NCBI RefSeq assembly: GCF_965198245.1
Contig: NZ_OZ240249.1
Location: 744,001-808,000, forward strand
Length of the DNA stretch: 64,000 nucleotides
Direction: 5' to 3'
From: Poriferisodalis sp965198245
GTDB lineage: Bacteria; Actinomycetota; Acidimicrobiia; Acidimicrobiales; Poriferisodalaceae
This document shows positions 17,711-25,757 of this stretch, in pieces. Made by a program: the position numbers and the translations under genes. How positions within the stretch are numbered: position 1 is the stretch's first letter; every line of letters begins with the position of its first letter. Under the pieces are notes generated by a model that saw nothing but the letters and a program-made list of their open reading frames with translations, made no database searches and was not told the DNA's origin.

Positions 17711-18766
17711 CTAGACCCCGGGCGGCAGAATGATGGATCCGTCGTTGATGCCGGCGATGAGGTCGGCAACCTGGGCCTCCAAGTCCGCGGAGGCGTAGTC
17801 GGGACAGAGCACGAATGACTGGATGTTCGGGTCCTCGACCCCCCAAAGGGTGAGGTCCGCCGGCATCGAACCTGACAGGAACGCTGACACCATCGTGTCG
17901 ACCTGAGCCAAGGAACTCAGCGTTGCCGTCCCCACCAACTGGGTCGAGCGACCGCATTGGGGGAAGATGACGCTGAAGATCTTGACGTCTTCGCCGCTCT
18001 CGTCGACGGCCTGGAGCACGCCCTCGAGTCCAGAGTTCACGAAGGCGAACAGGACATCTGCGCCGGCCGCGATCTGGGCAGCCGCAGCTTCCTTCGCGCC
18101 GGTCACGTCCTCGAAGTCGCCGACGACGGTGGAAACGGTCTCGATGTCGGGGTTCACAGAGGTGGCCCCGCCCGAGAACGCGTCAGCCGACTGGGTTGTG
18201 GGCGGGATCTCAAGCCCGCCGATGAATCCGACCTTGTTGGTCTGCGTGAGGCCGGCGGCAATCACACCGGCGGGATAAGCGGGCACGCCCTGGCGGACGA
18301 TGTAGATGTGAAGATTGGGGTCGTCGGTGGCCTGCCCGTTGACGATTGCGAACTTGACGTCCGGGAACTCGGGCGCCACGATCGTGCCGGCCTCGGCGAA
18401 CTGGGCGCCGACGCCAATGACGAGATCGTTCGTCGCCGCGAGATTGCGCAGGGCGTCAACCGTCTGCTCCGGGTCGCCGGCATTGTCCTGTACGGCGATC
18501 GTCAGTCCGTAGGCCGCCTCAGCCGCAAGCAGCCCGTCATAGTAGGACTGGCTGAACCCACCGTCATTCCTGGCGGTAGGCAGAGCAAGGCCAACCGTCG
18601 GCGGTTCTTCGACCGGCTCCTCGGCGGGCGGCTCCGCTGCAGCTGTTGTTGGGGCCGGAGCCGACGTGTCGTCGGCAGATCCGCTGTCGGCGTCGTCGCC
18701 GCAGGATGCGGCGAACAGCGCGAAGACGAGGAGCAGTGGAAGAAGTCTGAGCGCTCGGATAGACAC
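17711..18766 (-). CDS. BMP-family substrate-binding lipoprotein
   Basis: 351 residues from GTG 18766, with TTGGAG about 8 nt upstream. Signal and lipobox: LLPLLLVFALFAASC. An acidic/Ala-rich linker reaches residue 55. The binding domain contains VGLALPTARNDGGFSQSYYDGLLAAE, shortened here to its first residues GLALPTARNDGGFSQSYYDG, plus DLVIGVGAQFAEAGTIVAPE and NKVGFIGGLEIPP; these are typical of the BMP/PnrA family (nucleosides, autoinducer-2, purines). It is the first gene of the operon that continues with the demethylase, ATPase and permeases, so it defines the imported substrate. Confidence 0.9.
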   Translation of the reverse strand: MSIRALRLLPLLLVFALFAASCGDDADSGSADDTSAPAPTTAAAEPPAEEPVEEPPTVGLALPTARNDGGFSQSYYDGLLAAEAAYGLTIAVQDNAGDPEQTVDALRNLAATNDLVIGVGAQFAEAGTIVAPEFPDVKFAIVNGQATDDPNLHIYIVRQGVPAYPAGVIAAGLTQTNKVGFIGGLEIPPTTQSADAFSGGATSVNPDIETVSTVVGDFEDVTGAKEAAAAQIAAGADVLFAFVNSGLEGVLQAVDESGEDVKIFSVIFPQCGRSTQLVGTATLSSLAQVDTMVSAFLSGSMPADLTLWGVEDPNIQSFVLCPDYASADLEAQVADLIAGINDGSIILPPGV

Positions 18767-19157
18767 AGTTCACTCCAATATTTGTTTGATATTTGTAATC
18801 GCCGAACGTAGCCGTATTCTCGCCTGGTCGTCAAGACATGCCTTGAAGCAGCGGACCGTTACGCAGCATTAAGGTCGACACAAACCACCTGAGCCGTCTG
18901 CATAGGTTGGACTCAGGAGCAGACCATTTTGTTTGGCAACACCAAACCTAAGGCACCGCAACCGAGCTTCGCCGATCAATCTGCATTGGCTGCTACTTGC
19001 AAGTCGTGGGGAAACGCCCTTCGGCCGGCGTCCGCTACCAGGTGCTCACCGGCAACTACTTCAGCGACGACCCAGCAATCTTCGATCAGGACTGAGCTCT
19101 GCTTATCGGCTGCCGACTTGCTCGGTGAGCAGCCGTACTGCCTCCCGCCGGCTCGAC
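18767..19157. other. Intergenic region upstream of the transporter operon (no gene)
   Basis: This 391-bp gap holds the probable operon promoter (18805-18834). Around 18931-18947 there is a GTTTGG-caaca-CCAAAC inverted repeat that could be a regulator site. A short plus-strand stretch ending near 19097 (VRYQVLTGNYFSDDPAIFDQ) looks protein-like and may be the tail of a lost gene, but nothing upstream of it supports this. Confidence 0.4.
18805..18834 (-). promoter_or_regulatory. Predicted housekeeping promoter of the BMP-transporter/demethylase operon
   Basis: On the minus strand TTGACG and TACGTT are separated by 18 nt, close to sigma-70-type -35 and -10 boxes. The -10 box lies about 38 bp before the GTG of the binding-protein gene. 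The leader would be about 30 nt. Confidence 0.5.
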
Positions 19158-19844
19158 TCAGTGCCCCGGTCTGATTGCTCGGATGAGCCGAGCCACGATT
19201 TCGGACCAGTCGTCATCGGTCGGGCGACCCCGCTCTTCGGCCTGAACACGCATGGCCAGATAGGTGCCAAGGCTGAGTGACTGGCACAAGAAGACGACAG
19301 CATCGGTGCTCAACGACGGGTCGATGACGCCAGACGCCTTGCCTTCGGCCACGATCTCCGCGAGATCGCCCGCTTCTGCCTCCTGGCACTGGGCAACGGC
19401 CGGGTGCAGCGACGGTTCCCGGCTGGCGCTGACACATGCCTCGATCCACAGGTTGCGAGTGTCATCGCGTGTCGATATGAACAGCGTCGCGCCGAGCATC
19501 GTGAGCTTCTCGGCAGTGGTCGCCTCAGCATCCTTGATCAACAGCAGCATTCGCTGCGCCGATGTGTGCTCGATGACAGCGGTGAACAGTTCGTGCTTGG
19601 TGGGCCAACGCGCGTAGATGGCCCCGGTGGTCAGACCGCACCTGCGGGCGATATCCGAGACGGTGGCGGACTCGAAGCCGCGCTCACCGAACACGGTGAT
19701 CGCCGAATTCAGGAGGCGTTCGGTGACCTCTTCGGGTCGTCGACTGCGCGATGCCGTTTCAACTGGAACAGGAGAACCGGAATTCGGGAGAAGCGACACT
19801 GAACGCTGATCGTAGTCCTCACGACCGTTTGGCCAATGCAGCAC
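19158..19844 (-). CDS. TetR family transcriptional regulator
   Basis: 228 residues at most; the start could be an internal codon nearer SRRPEEVTERLLNSA. The TetR helix-turn-helix is clear (LLNSAITVFGERGFESATVS, DIARRCGLTTGAIYARWPTK). The C-terminal ligand domain is all-helical and ends LVARLIRAIR-like. It lies between the RidA-like gene and the transporter operon on the same strand. Its target is unknown. Confidence 0.88.
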   Translation of the reverse strand: MLHWPNGREDYDQRSVSLLPNSGSPVPVETASRSRRPEEVTERLLNSAITVFGERGFESATVSDIARRCGLTTGAIYARWPTKHELFTAVIEHTSAQRMLLLIKDAEATTAEKLTMLGATLFISTRDDTRNLWIEACVSASREPSLHPAVAQCQEAEAGDLAEIVAEGKASGVIDPSLSTDAVVFLCQSLSLGTYLAMRVQAEERGRPTDDDWSEIVARLIRAIRPGH

Positions 19845-19890
19845 TTCGCTGACCCGGCGGGCCGAATTCGACCCCCTCTCGATCCCTCTT

Positions 19891-20640
19891 TTAGATCGTG
19901 ATCTCGTGCCGGATGCCTCGGACGTCCATTTCGAAGTCGAGGTCGTGGACCGGGGGGCGCGACCGGTACCAGCGCAGACCGTGGCGGGTCGCTGGCCCCA
20001 TGGAAGGGATCACCGCGTCCTCCAGCAGATCTTCGTGCATGAAAACCGTGTACACGTCGGTCGTGGTGACCAGGTCCCAGCTGGCGCCCATGGCTGCGAG
20101 GCGCGAACCCATGGTGGCCGCCACGTGACCGGCTTTCTCTCGCATGGCCTCAGGCCCGGTCTCGCCCTTGCGGATGATGGCGTTGTCGTCGAGCGTCGCT
20201 TCGGGAATCTCCCCTGCACCCGAGACCACGAACGTCGTCGGGGCGTCGTCGTCGGTCTCGGCGGTGTAGGAGAAGGCGTGCAGAACCGGCTCGGCGGGCG
20301 GGTTGTGAGCTGGGGCCACATTGGTGCGGGCCAACGGGTTGTGATCGTCGACGTAGAGGTCCCATGACCGGACGAGCTCGACGTAGCCGGCGTTGAACCC
20401 GATGAAGCCTCCCATGGAGTACGGGGTCGTGCAGCGGAGCTCGATCGCGCAAAGCGCCTGACGCTCTCGCCCGAATTTGCACAGGTAGGCGTCGATTAGC
20501 TCGAAGCCCTCGCGCCACGGCAGGTGAGCGCCCAGCGTGGCGTGGACAACTTCGAACCCTGGGTCGGCAACAACCCCGCTGGAGAACGGCGAAATGCCGG
20601 TAAGGAAGTGGTACCCGCCACGCGGGTTGGCAATCAGCAT
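19891..20640 (-). CDS. Conserved hypothetical protein, RidA-like
   Basis: 249 residues. It starts MLIANPRGGYHFLTGISPFS and ends with VRGIRHEITI. The second half contains FVVSGAGEIPE, then GPEAMREKAGHVAATMGSRL and AAMGASWDLVTTTDVYTVFM. That spacing resembles RidA/YjgF deaminases, in which a 'Gxxxxx' strand is followed by a helix with 'xxxAGAsxxdVvxxxVY'. The typical RidA Arg and Glu positions are not clear, and the length is twice that of RidA, so it may be a tandem or divergent member. Function is uncertain; imine or enamine hydrolysis is possible. Confidence 0.5.
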   Translation of the reverse strand: MLIANPRGGYHFLTGISPFSSGVVADPGFEVVHATLGAHLPWREGFELIDAYLCKFGRERQALCAIELRCTTPYSMGGFIGFNAGYVELVRSWDLYVDDHNPLARTNVAPAHNPPAEPVLHAFSYTAETDDDAPTTFVVSGAGEIPEATLDDNAIIRKGETGPEAMREKAGHVAATMGSRLAAMGASWDLVTTTDVYTVFMHEDLLEDAVIPSMGPATRHGLRWYRSRPPVHDLDFEMDVRGIRHEITI

Positions 20641-20787
20641 GAGGTGCCTCCTGGGCTAGCGCTCTGAAGTCTGCTCGCGCAGGCAATTTTCCTGCTCGAC
20701 GGCGGCAACACCCGATTGCCGCGGTTAGTAGCTACCACAGCAGCTAGCCCCGCTCTCACGACGCCGGCCCGCCGTACCCGCTTGGCG

Positions 20788-20898
20788 CTAGCCGCTGGGC
20801 ATCGTCCAGCTGACAACCAGTAGGCAGCCGGCGAGCGCCACAGCAATCGCGAGCAGCCAGTCGCCGGTGCGGGATTGAGTGTCGGTGGATGTGTTCAT
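20788..20898 (-). CDS. Small single-span membrane protein (36 residues)
   Basis: ATG 20898 follows GGAG with 8-nt spacing (GGAGAAATCACG). The product is MNTSTDTQSRTG followed by one hydrophobic helix (DWLLAIAVALAGCLLVVSW) and TMPSG. It is divergent from the amino-acid binding protein gene, 81 bp apart, so the two promoters share a small region. No family is recognised. Confidence 0.55.
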   Translation of the reverse strand: MNTSTDTQSRTGDWLLAIAVALAGCLLVVSWTMPSG

Positions 20899-20979
20899 CG
20901 TGATTTCTCCATCTCTATGAACCATGCTCTTGGAGTGCACGTTGTCCTGCCTGCAGTGCATCAGGGGGGTGTCACAGGA

Positions 20980-22083
20980 ATGCGAGCCATCCACGGTCTG
21001 CTCAGCGCAGTGGCCGTCGCGGTGCTGCTGGTCGCCAGTTGCAGCTCCGGCGACGACATCAATGCAGACGCGAGAGCAGCGCCAGCAGATCCAGTGCCGG
21101 TTCAAGCAACGCAGGACGTGGACCTACTCGAGACGGTGAGGTCGCGGGGCGTCCTCAACTGTGGGGTGTACGGCGCCGCGGTGGCATTCTCCGAGACGCA
21201 ACCCGACGGCAGTACCACCGGTTTCGACGCCGATTACTGCCGGGCCCTCGCCATCGCGATGCTCGGCGACGCTGGCGCGGTCAACTTCGTGCCGCTCACA
21301 TCGGCCGAACGATTCACGGCGTTGCAGAGCGGCCTCATCGACGTGCTGGTGCGGAACACGACTTGGACGCAGAGCCGCGACGGCGACCTGAAATTCGACT
21401 TCGCGCCAGTCACCTTCTACGACGGTCAGCAGTTGATGGGCCGCGCGGGTGACGGCTTCACGCCGGCATCGACCGTGGCGGACATCGCCGGCGCCACGGT
21501 CTGCGCCACCGCTGGAACCACCACCGAGAAGAACATCGCTGACGCAGCCAACGCTGCAGGCGTCGAGATCAGGCTGCAGACCTTCGAAGACCTCGACATC
21601 ATCACCGACAGCTTCATCACCGGCACATGCGACTTGATGACCACCGATGGCTCAGGGCTTATCGGCCGCCGGAATCGCCAACAGGGTGACCAGGAGTGGG
21701 TGATCTTCCCCGCAGCACCCTTCTCCAAGGAGCCGCTTGCCCCGCTGTACCTGCCGAACCAGTCGACTTTTGGCGACATCGTCAACTGGACGATCTACGC
21801 GACGATCATCTTCGACGAGAAGGGCATCACGTCTGCCAACGTCGATGATCTGCTGGGCAGCGGCCAGCTCGATGCTGAGGCAATACGGCTGCTCGGTGGT
21901 GAAGGCGAGCTGCAGACCAAGATGGGCTTGGAGCCCGATGCGTTCTACGAGGTGGTCCGCCAGATCGGGAACTACGACGAGATCTTCACCCGCAACCTCG
22001 AAGCTGTCGGGTTGCAGCGGACCGGCACGCCCAATGCGCGATGGACCGAAGGCGGGCTGATCTACGCGCCACCGGCGCGCTGA
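20980..22083 (+). CDS. Amino-acid ABC transporter substrate-binding lipoprotein (AapJ/BztA-like), orphan
   Basis: 367 residues from ATG 20980, where the lipoprotein signal begins (LLSAVAVAVLLVASC). The mature part matches general L-amino-acid binding proteins: VRSRGVLNCGVYGAAVAFSE, GFDADYCRALAIAMLGD, RFTALQSGLIDVLVRNTTWT, SRDGDLKFDFAPVTFYDGQQ and DLMTTDGSGLIGRR. The family captures polar amino acids for AapQMP importers. No permease or ATPase gene is adjacent, so partners must be encoded elsewhere. Confidence 0.9.
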   Translation: MRAIHGLLSAVAVAVLLVASCSSGDDINADARAAPADPVPVQATQDVDLLETVRSRGVLNCGVYGAAVAFSETQPDGSTTGFDADYCRALAIAMLGDAGAVNFVPLTSAERFTALQSGLIDVLVRNTTWTQSRDGDLKFDFAPVTFYDGQQLMGRAGDGFTPASTVADIAGATVCATAGTTTEKNIADAANAAGVEIRLQTFEDLDIITDSFITGTCDLMTTDGSGLIGRRNRQQGDQEWVIFPAAPFSKEPLAPLYLPNQSTFGDIVNWTIYATIIFDEKGITSANVDDLLGSGQLDAEAIRLLGGEGELQTKMGLEPDAFYEVVRQIGNYDEIFTRNLEAVGLQRTGTPNARWTEGGLIYAPPAR

Positions 22084-22084
22084 A

Positions 22085-22867
22085 TCACCAGGTGGGCCGC
22101 GTCAGCACGCCGCCGTCCACAACGAGGGCGATTCCGGTGATCCACCTGGATAGGTCCGAGCACAGGAACACGCACGCGTCGCCGACATCCGCGGCGGTGC
22201 CCAGCCGTCGCAGCGGTGTCGTTGCGTGCCAGCGGGACACCCCGTCGGGCCAGTCGTCGGCGAGGCTGGGCCGGTCGATCAGACCCGGCGAGATGCTGTT
22301 CACGCGGATCCCGTCGGGGCCGTAGGCAGCGGCCGCGGCCCTGGCATGCATCAGCAGCCCGGCCTTGGAAGTGGAGTAGTGCCCGGTCCCGTCGTCGGGC
22401 TGATGTCCATCGATCGACGCAATGTGCACTACGGCGCCGCCGGAGCCCTGCGCCTGCATCGCGCGAACGGCGGCCTGAGTCAGCCGGTGTGTCGCGTTGA
22501 GGTTGACATCGATCATCTCGGACCATAGGTCGTCGGTCAGCTCGGCGAACGGTGCAGCGTTCGCGATGGCGGCGTTGTTGACCAAACCGTCGATGCGGCC
22601 GTGATGATCGATCGCAGCGGCAACGATGCGCTGCGGAGCGTCGGGGGCGAGCAGATCCGCCTCGACCGAGGTCACGGGGTTGCCGGCGGCATCAACCAGA
22701 TGGTCGACTGGCGACGACCGCGTGTGGGCCACCACCGTTGCACCGGCCGCTCCGAGGCGCTGGGCGATGCCAGTGCCGACGCCGCCACCAGCGCCGGTCA
22801 CCACGATGACGCGGCCGTCCAGTCGCAGCAGGTCCGCTGGCGCCCGAAGGTCGTCGTGATCAGCCAT
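22085..22867 (-). CDS. Short-chain dehydrogenase/reductase
   Basis: 260 residues from ATG 22867, overlapping the end of the cupin gene by 8 bases. It has the Rossmann motif TGAGGGVGTGIA, NNAAIANAAP, catalytic Ser in VVHIASIDGH, Tyr-Lys in YSTSKAGLLMHA and C-terminal VDGGVLTRP. A classical SDR; the substrate is unknown. It forms a pair with the cupin gene and ends 2 bp from the convergent binding-protein gene. Confidence 0.9.
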   Translation of the reverse strand: MADHDDLRAPADLLRLDGRVIVVTGAGGGVGTGIAQRLGAAGATVVAHTRSSPVDHLVDAAGNPVTSVEADLLAPDAPQRIVAAAIDHHGRIDGLVNNAAIANAAPFAELTDDLWSEMIDVNLNATHRLTQAAVRAMQAQGSGGAVVHIASIDGHQPDDGTGHYSTSKAGLLMHARAAAAAYGPDGIRVNSISPGLIDRPSLADDWPDGVSRWHATTPLRRLGTAADVGDACVFLCSDLSRWITGIALVVDGGVLTRPTW

Positions 22868-23321
22868 AGTCCGTCTCCATTCGCGTGAAGCGTGCGATGT
22901 CGGAGGCCGCCTGCGGGTAGGCGGCCACAAGCGCATCCCGCTCGCCCAGCTCGAAACCGGCATCGGTGAATGCGGGCGCCATCGTCGTGCCGACAAGCGA
23001 CCAGTCGCCCGTAGTTCCCGCCGCCATCCAGACACCGGGCCCGACTGCGACGACGGGCCGCTGTCCAGGGGCCAAGTCGTCACCGAGCATCGGACGCTCG
23101 ACGCCGCCACCGGGTTCTAGCAGCAGTATCTCGACGGATGCCCCGGCGTAGTGATGCCAGAGCTCGACGCCCCCGAGACGATGCAGAGCGGAGAAGTCCC
23201 CCGGCTGCATCAGGTAGTAGATCGCTGACGAATGCTCGTCGCGCCAGGTTTGGGCCCACTGGCCGCCTTCGCTCGCTAGTGGAGTGAGGCCCAGTAACTC
23301 GGTCACCTCGTCGGCGTCCAC
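22860..23321 (-). CDS. Cupin-superfamily DUF985 protein
   Basis: 153 residues. LGLTPLASEGGQWAQTWRDE, SAIYYLMQPGDFSALHRLGG, ELWHHYAGASVEILLLEPGG and VGPGVWMAAGTTGDWSLVG fit the DUF985 (Cupin_5) family. The His residues of the beta barrel (HR, HH) are kept. The biochemical role is not established. Translationally linked to the downstream SDR. Confidence 0.88.
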   Translation of the reverse strand: MDADEVTELLGLTPLASEGGQWAQTWRDEHSSAIYYLMQPGDFSALHRLGGVELWHHYAGASVEILLLEPGGGVERPMLGDDLAPGQRPVVAVGPGVWMAAGTTGDWSLVGTTMAPAFTDAGFELGERDALVAAYPQAASDIARFTRMETDYG

Positions 23322-23366
23322 AGGCCCAACGTAACCCCCCGCCCAGAAGCGACGTGCTCCGGCAGT

Positions 23367-24791
23367 TCAGTCTGAGATAGGGGCGATCTCCGGAGCGATG
23401 GGGTCGAGACCAAGCAGATCCTCCAGCACAGCAAGCGTCTGCAGCACGCCGATGTCGTCGACTTGATGGCCGAGCACTTGCAGGCCGATGGGCATGCCGT
23501 CATCGGTGAAGCCGCAGCAGATGGTTCCCGCTGGGCGCCGGGTGAGGTTGGCCAGCGGCGTGAAGCGGACCCAATTCTCCGTCTCGACGCCGTTGATGGT
23601 CCCGTCCCCGCCGACAACAGGTGTCTGGCCCGCCATCGTCGGCGAGAGCATCGCGTCGAATCCCGTCATCGCCTCGCCGAGCTGCATCGACAGATCGGCG
23701 GCTTGCTGGCGAGCCGCTGCCACCGTGTCCACCGTCACCCGCTCAAAGGCTTCTTCCAGTGCCACGGCGAGCACGTCGGTGACGTCATCCCACGCGGGCG
23801 TTCCGAACAACGGCCGAAATGCCGGCCCGATCAGCCCGCCCAGAAAGAGCGGCAGAAACGCCCCCGAGACCGTGTCGAACAGCGTGCCCATCTCGACGAC
23901 CTCGACGCCCTCCGCAGCGAGCCGCTCGACTGCAGCAGCACAGCTGGCCAGGACCTCAGCGTCCACCGGTTCGCCGTCGAACGAGGGAACCCACAGCACA
24001 CGCTTCGGCAGCGGGGGATCGTCGAGCGCCCCGCGCCACGACTCCGTCGGTGCGGGCAGGCTTCGGAGGTCGGACGGATGGGGGCCCACCACTGCGTCGA
24101 GGCAATAAGCCACGTCACGGATGAGGCGAGCCATGGGCCCCACGCACGACAGATCCAAGAGTCCTGGCGGCGGCGGCCCGCTCGGCACACGTCCCTGGCT
24201 CGTCTTGATGCCCGACAGGCCGCACATCGCCGAGGGGATCCGGATGGAGCCGCCACCGTCGGAGCCAGTGCCGACCGGCACCATGCCCGATGCAATCGCG
24301 GCGCCGGTGCCCCCTGACGAACCGCCGGGCGAACGGCTCAGGTTCCATGGATTCCACGTCGCTCCGAACACCGGGTTGTACGTGTCGCCCATACAGCCGA
24401 ACTCTGGCGTATTGGTCTTGCCGACGATGACGGCGCCAGCAGCCCGCAAACGCGCGACTTCGGTGGAGTCGGCGGTGACCGGCGGAGTGTCGCGCAGGTG
24501 CATCGCTCCGCGAGTGGTGACGAACCCTGCGGCGTCGGCGAGGTCCTTGACGCCGATCGGGATGCCCGCCAGCGGGCCGACGTCGGAGCCGGCATCGAGG
24601 CGTACATCGATGGCAGCGGCTTGGGAGCGAGCGGCCGCTTCGTCAATGGCGACGAACGCATTGAGGTGCGGGTTCAGGGCTTCGATGCGCTCAAGAGCGT
24701 GCTCGGTCACCTCCCCGGCGGTCAGCGTCCGGTCTCGCACCATCGACACCAGCGCTTCAACTGTCACTGTCCTGAAGTCGGGTACATCCAT
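23367..24791 (-). CDS. Amidase (amidase-signature family)
   Basis: 474 residues from ATG 24791; GAAAGAGG lies upstream. The catalytic Lys is in GIPIGVKDLADAAG, and the Ser-cisSer pair is in NLSRSPGGSSGGTGAAIASG and TGSDGGGSIRIP. The family hydrolyses amides, including aryl amides and aminoacyl substrates. It is not obviously GatA because no gatB/gatC genes are close. Cytoplasmic. It sits between the cupin/SDR pair and another SDR, all on the minus strand. Confidence 0.9.
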   Translation of the reverse strand: MDVPDFRTVTVEALVSMVRDRTLTAGEVTEHALERIEALNPHLNAFVAIDEAAARSQAAAIDVRLDAGSDVGPLAGIPIGVKDLADAAGFVTTRGAMHLRDTPPVTADSTEVARLRAAGAVIVGKTNTPEFGCMGDTYNPVFGATWNPWNLSRSPGGSSGGTGAAIASGMVPVGTGSDGGGSIRIPSAMCGLSGIKTSQGRVPSGPPPPGLLDLSCVGPMARLIRDVAYCLDAVVGPHPSDLRSLPAPTESWRGALDDPPLPKRVLWVPSFDGEPVDAEVLASCAAAVERLAAEGVEVVEMGTLFDTVSGAFLPLFLGGLIGPAFRPLFGTPAWDDVTDVLAVALEEAFERVTVDTVAAARQQAADLSMQLGEAMTGFDAMLSPTMAGQTPVVGGDGTINGVETENWVRFTPLANLTRRPAGTICCGFTDDGMPIGLQVLGHQVDDIGVLQTLAVLEDLLGLDPIAPEIAPISD

Positions 24792-24858
24792 GGCCGGCCA
24801 CCTCTTTCGAGGCACGACACTACTGAGCGGTTTAGGCCGGTCCGGTAGCACGGCGATG

Positions 24859-25653
24859 TCAGCGAGCTGATGCGCCGCCGTCGATCGTGATCGACGTGCC
24901 GCTGACGTGGCTGGCCCGATCCGATGCCAGGAAGGCGACCACATCGGCTACCTGCTCCACGGTTCCCGGAGCGGGATCGGCGGGAATCAGCTCTTCCCAG
25001 CGGGACTCATCGCCCCATTCATCGACGGCTTGGCGGCGCAGCAAATCGCCCATGCGGTCGGTGATGATGAGCCCGGGGTTGACGGCCACCACCCGCACAC
25101 CCTCGCGCAGGCTCCGGCTGCCCAGCGCCGCGGTCATCGCCACAAGACCGCTGTTGCCCACAGCACCGGCGATGTAGGACGGCTGGGGCCGCAGCGACGC
25201 GGCGCCGATGACGTTGACGATCACGCCCCTGCCGCGGGCGCACATCTGGGGATAGATAGCCCGGCACAGGTCGATGTAGCCGAACACCTTCAGGTCCCAG
25301 GCGTCGCGCCATGTGGTGTCGTCGACGGTCCCGATGTCGCCGCCCGGAATCGCCCCGGCGTTGTTCACCCAGATGTCCACGGGGCCGCCGCTGGCAGTGT
25401 CACCGTTACAGCCGGTCTCGGCGAGCAGTGTCTTCCGACCGTCGGGCGTCGACAGGTCAACGGCATGCGTGGTGACGGTCGACGCCGGTGCCGTCGATTG
25501 CACCTCCTTGGCAGCCTGCGCCAGCACGTCCGCTGACCGCGCGGCCAGCGCGACATCGCAGCCCTCGCGGGCCAGCGCCACCGCGCACCCCAGCCCGATC
25601 CCCTTCGATGCGCCCGTGATCACGGCGCGCTTGCCTGCGAGTCCCAGATCCAT
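24859..25653 (-). CDS. SDR family oxidoreductase lacking the usual YxxxK lysine
   Basis: 264 residues. The cofactor motif TGASKGIGLGCAVALA and NNAGAIPGGD are normal. In the active-site segment the Ser (VIGAASL) and Tyr (PQPSYIAGAVGNSG) are present, but the position three after the Tyr-xx is Gly-Ala rather than Lys. A C-terminal SGTSITIDGG is typical. A subfamily with 'YIAG' in place of 'YxxxK' exists, so the change may be real rather than decay. Substrate unknown. Confidence 0.85.
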   Translation of the reverse strand: MDLGLAGKRAVITGASKGIGLGCAVALAREGCDVALAARSADVLAQAAKEVQSTAPASTVTTHAVDLSTPDGRKTLLAETGCNGDTASGGPVDIWVNNAGAIPGGDIGTVDDTTWRDAWDLKVFGYIDLCRAIYPQMCARGRGVIVNVIGAASLRPQPSYIAGAVGNSGLVAMTAALGSRSLREGVRVVAVNPGLIITDRMGDLLRRQAVDEWGDESRWEELIPADPAPGTVEQVADVVAFLASDRASHVSGTSITIDGGASAR

Positions 25654-25757
25654 CGGCTCAACGTAACCCCGGCGTGCGAGACGTGGGGGGCTCGCGGTCA
25701 GCTCAGTCCGGCTCCGATGATCGGATGTCGTTCGCGCTGCGGTCCTACGCTGCTCGC

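Noticed and set aside
19000..19097. Protein-like plus-strand tail VRYQVLTGNYFSDDPAIFDQ upstream of the transporter operon
   Set aside because: Only about 40 residues, with no supporting upstream sequence or family match; too short to call a pseudogene.
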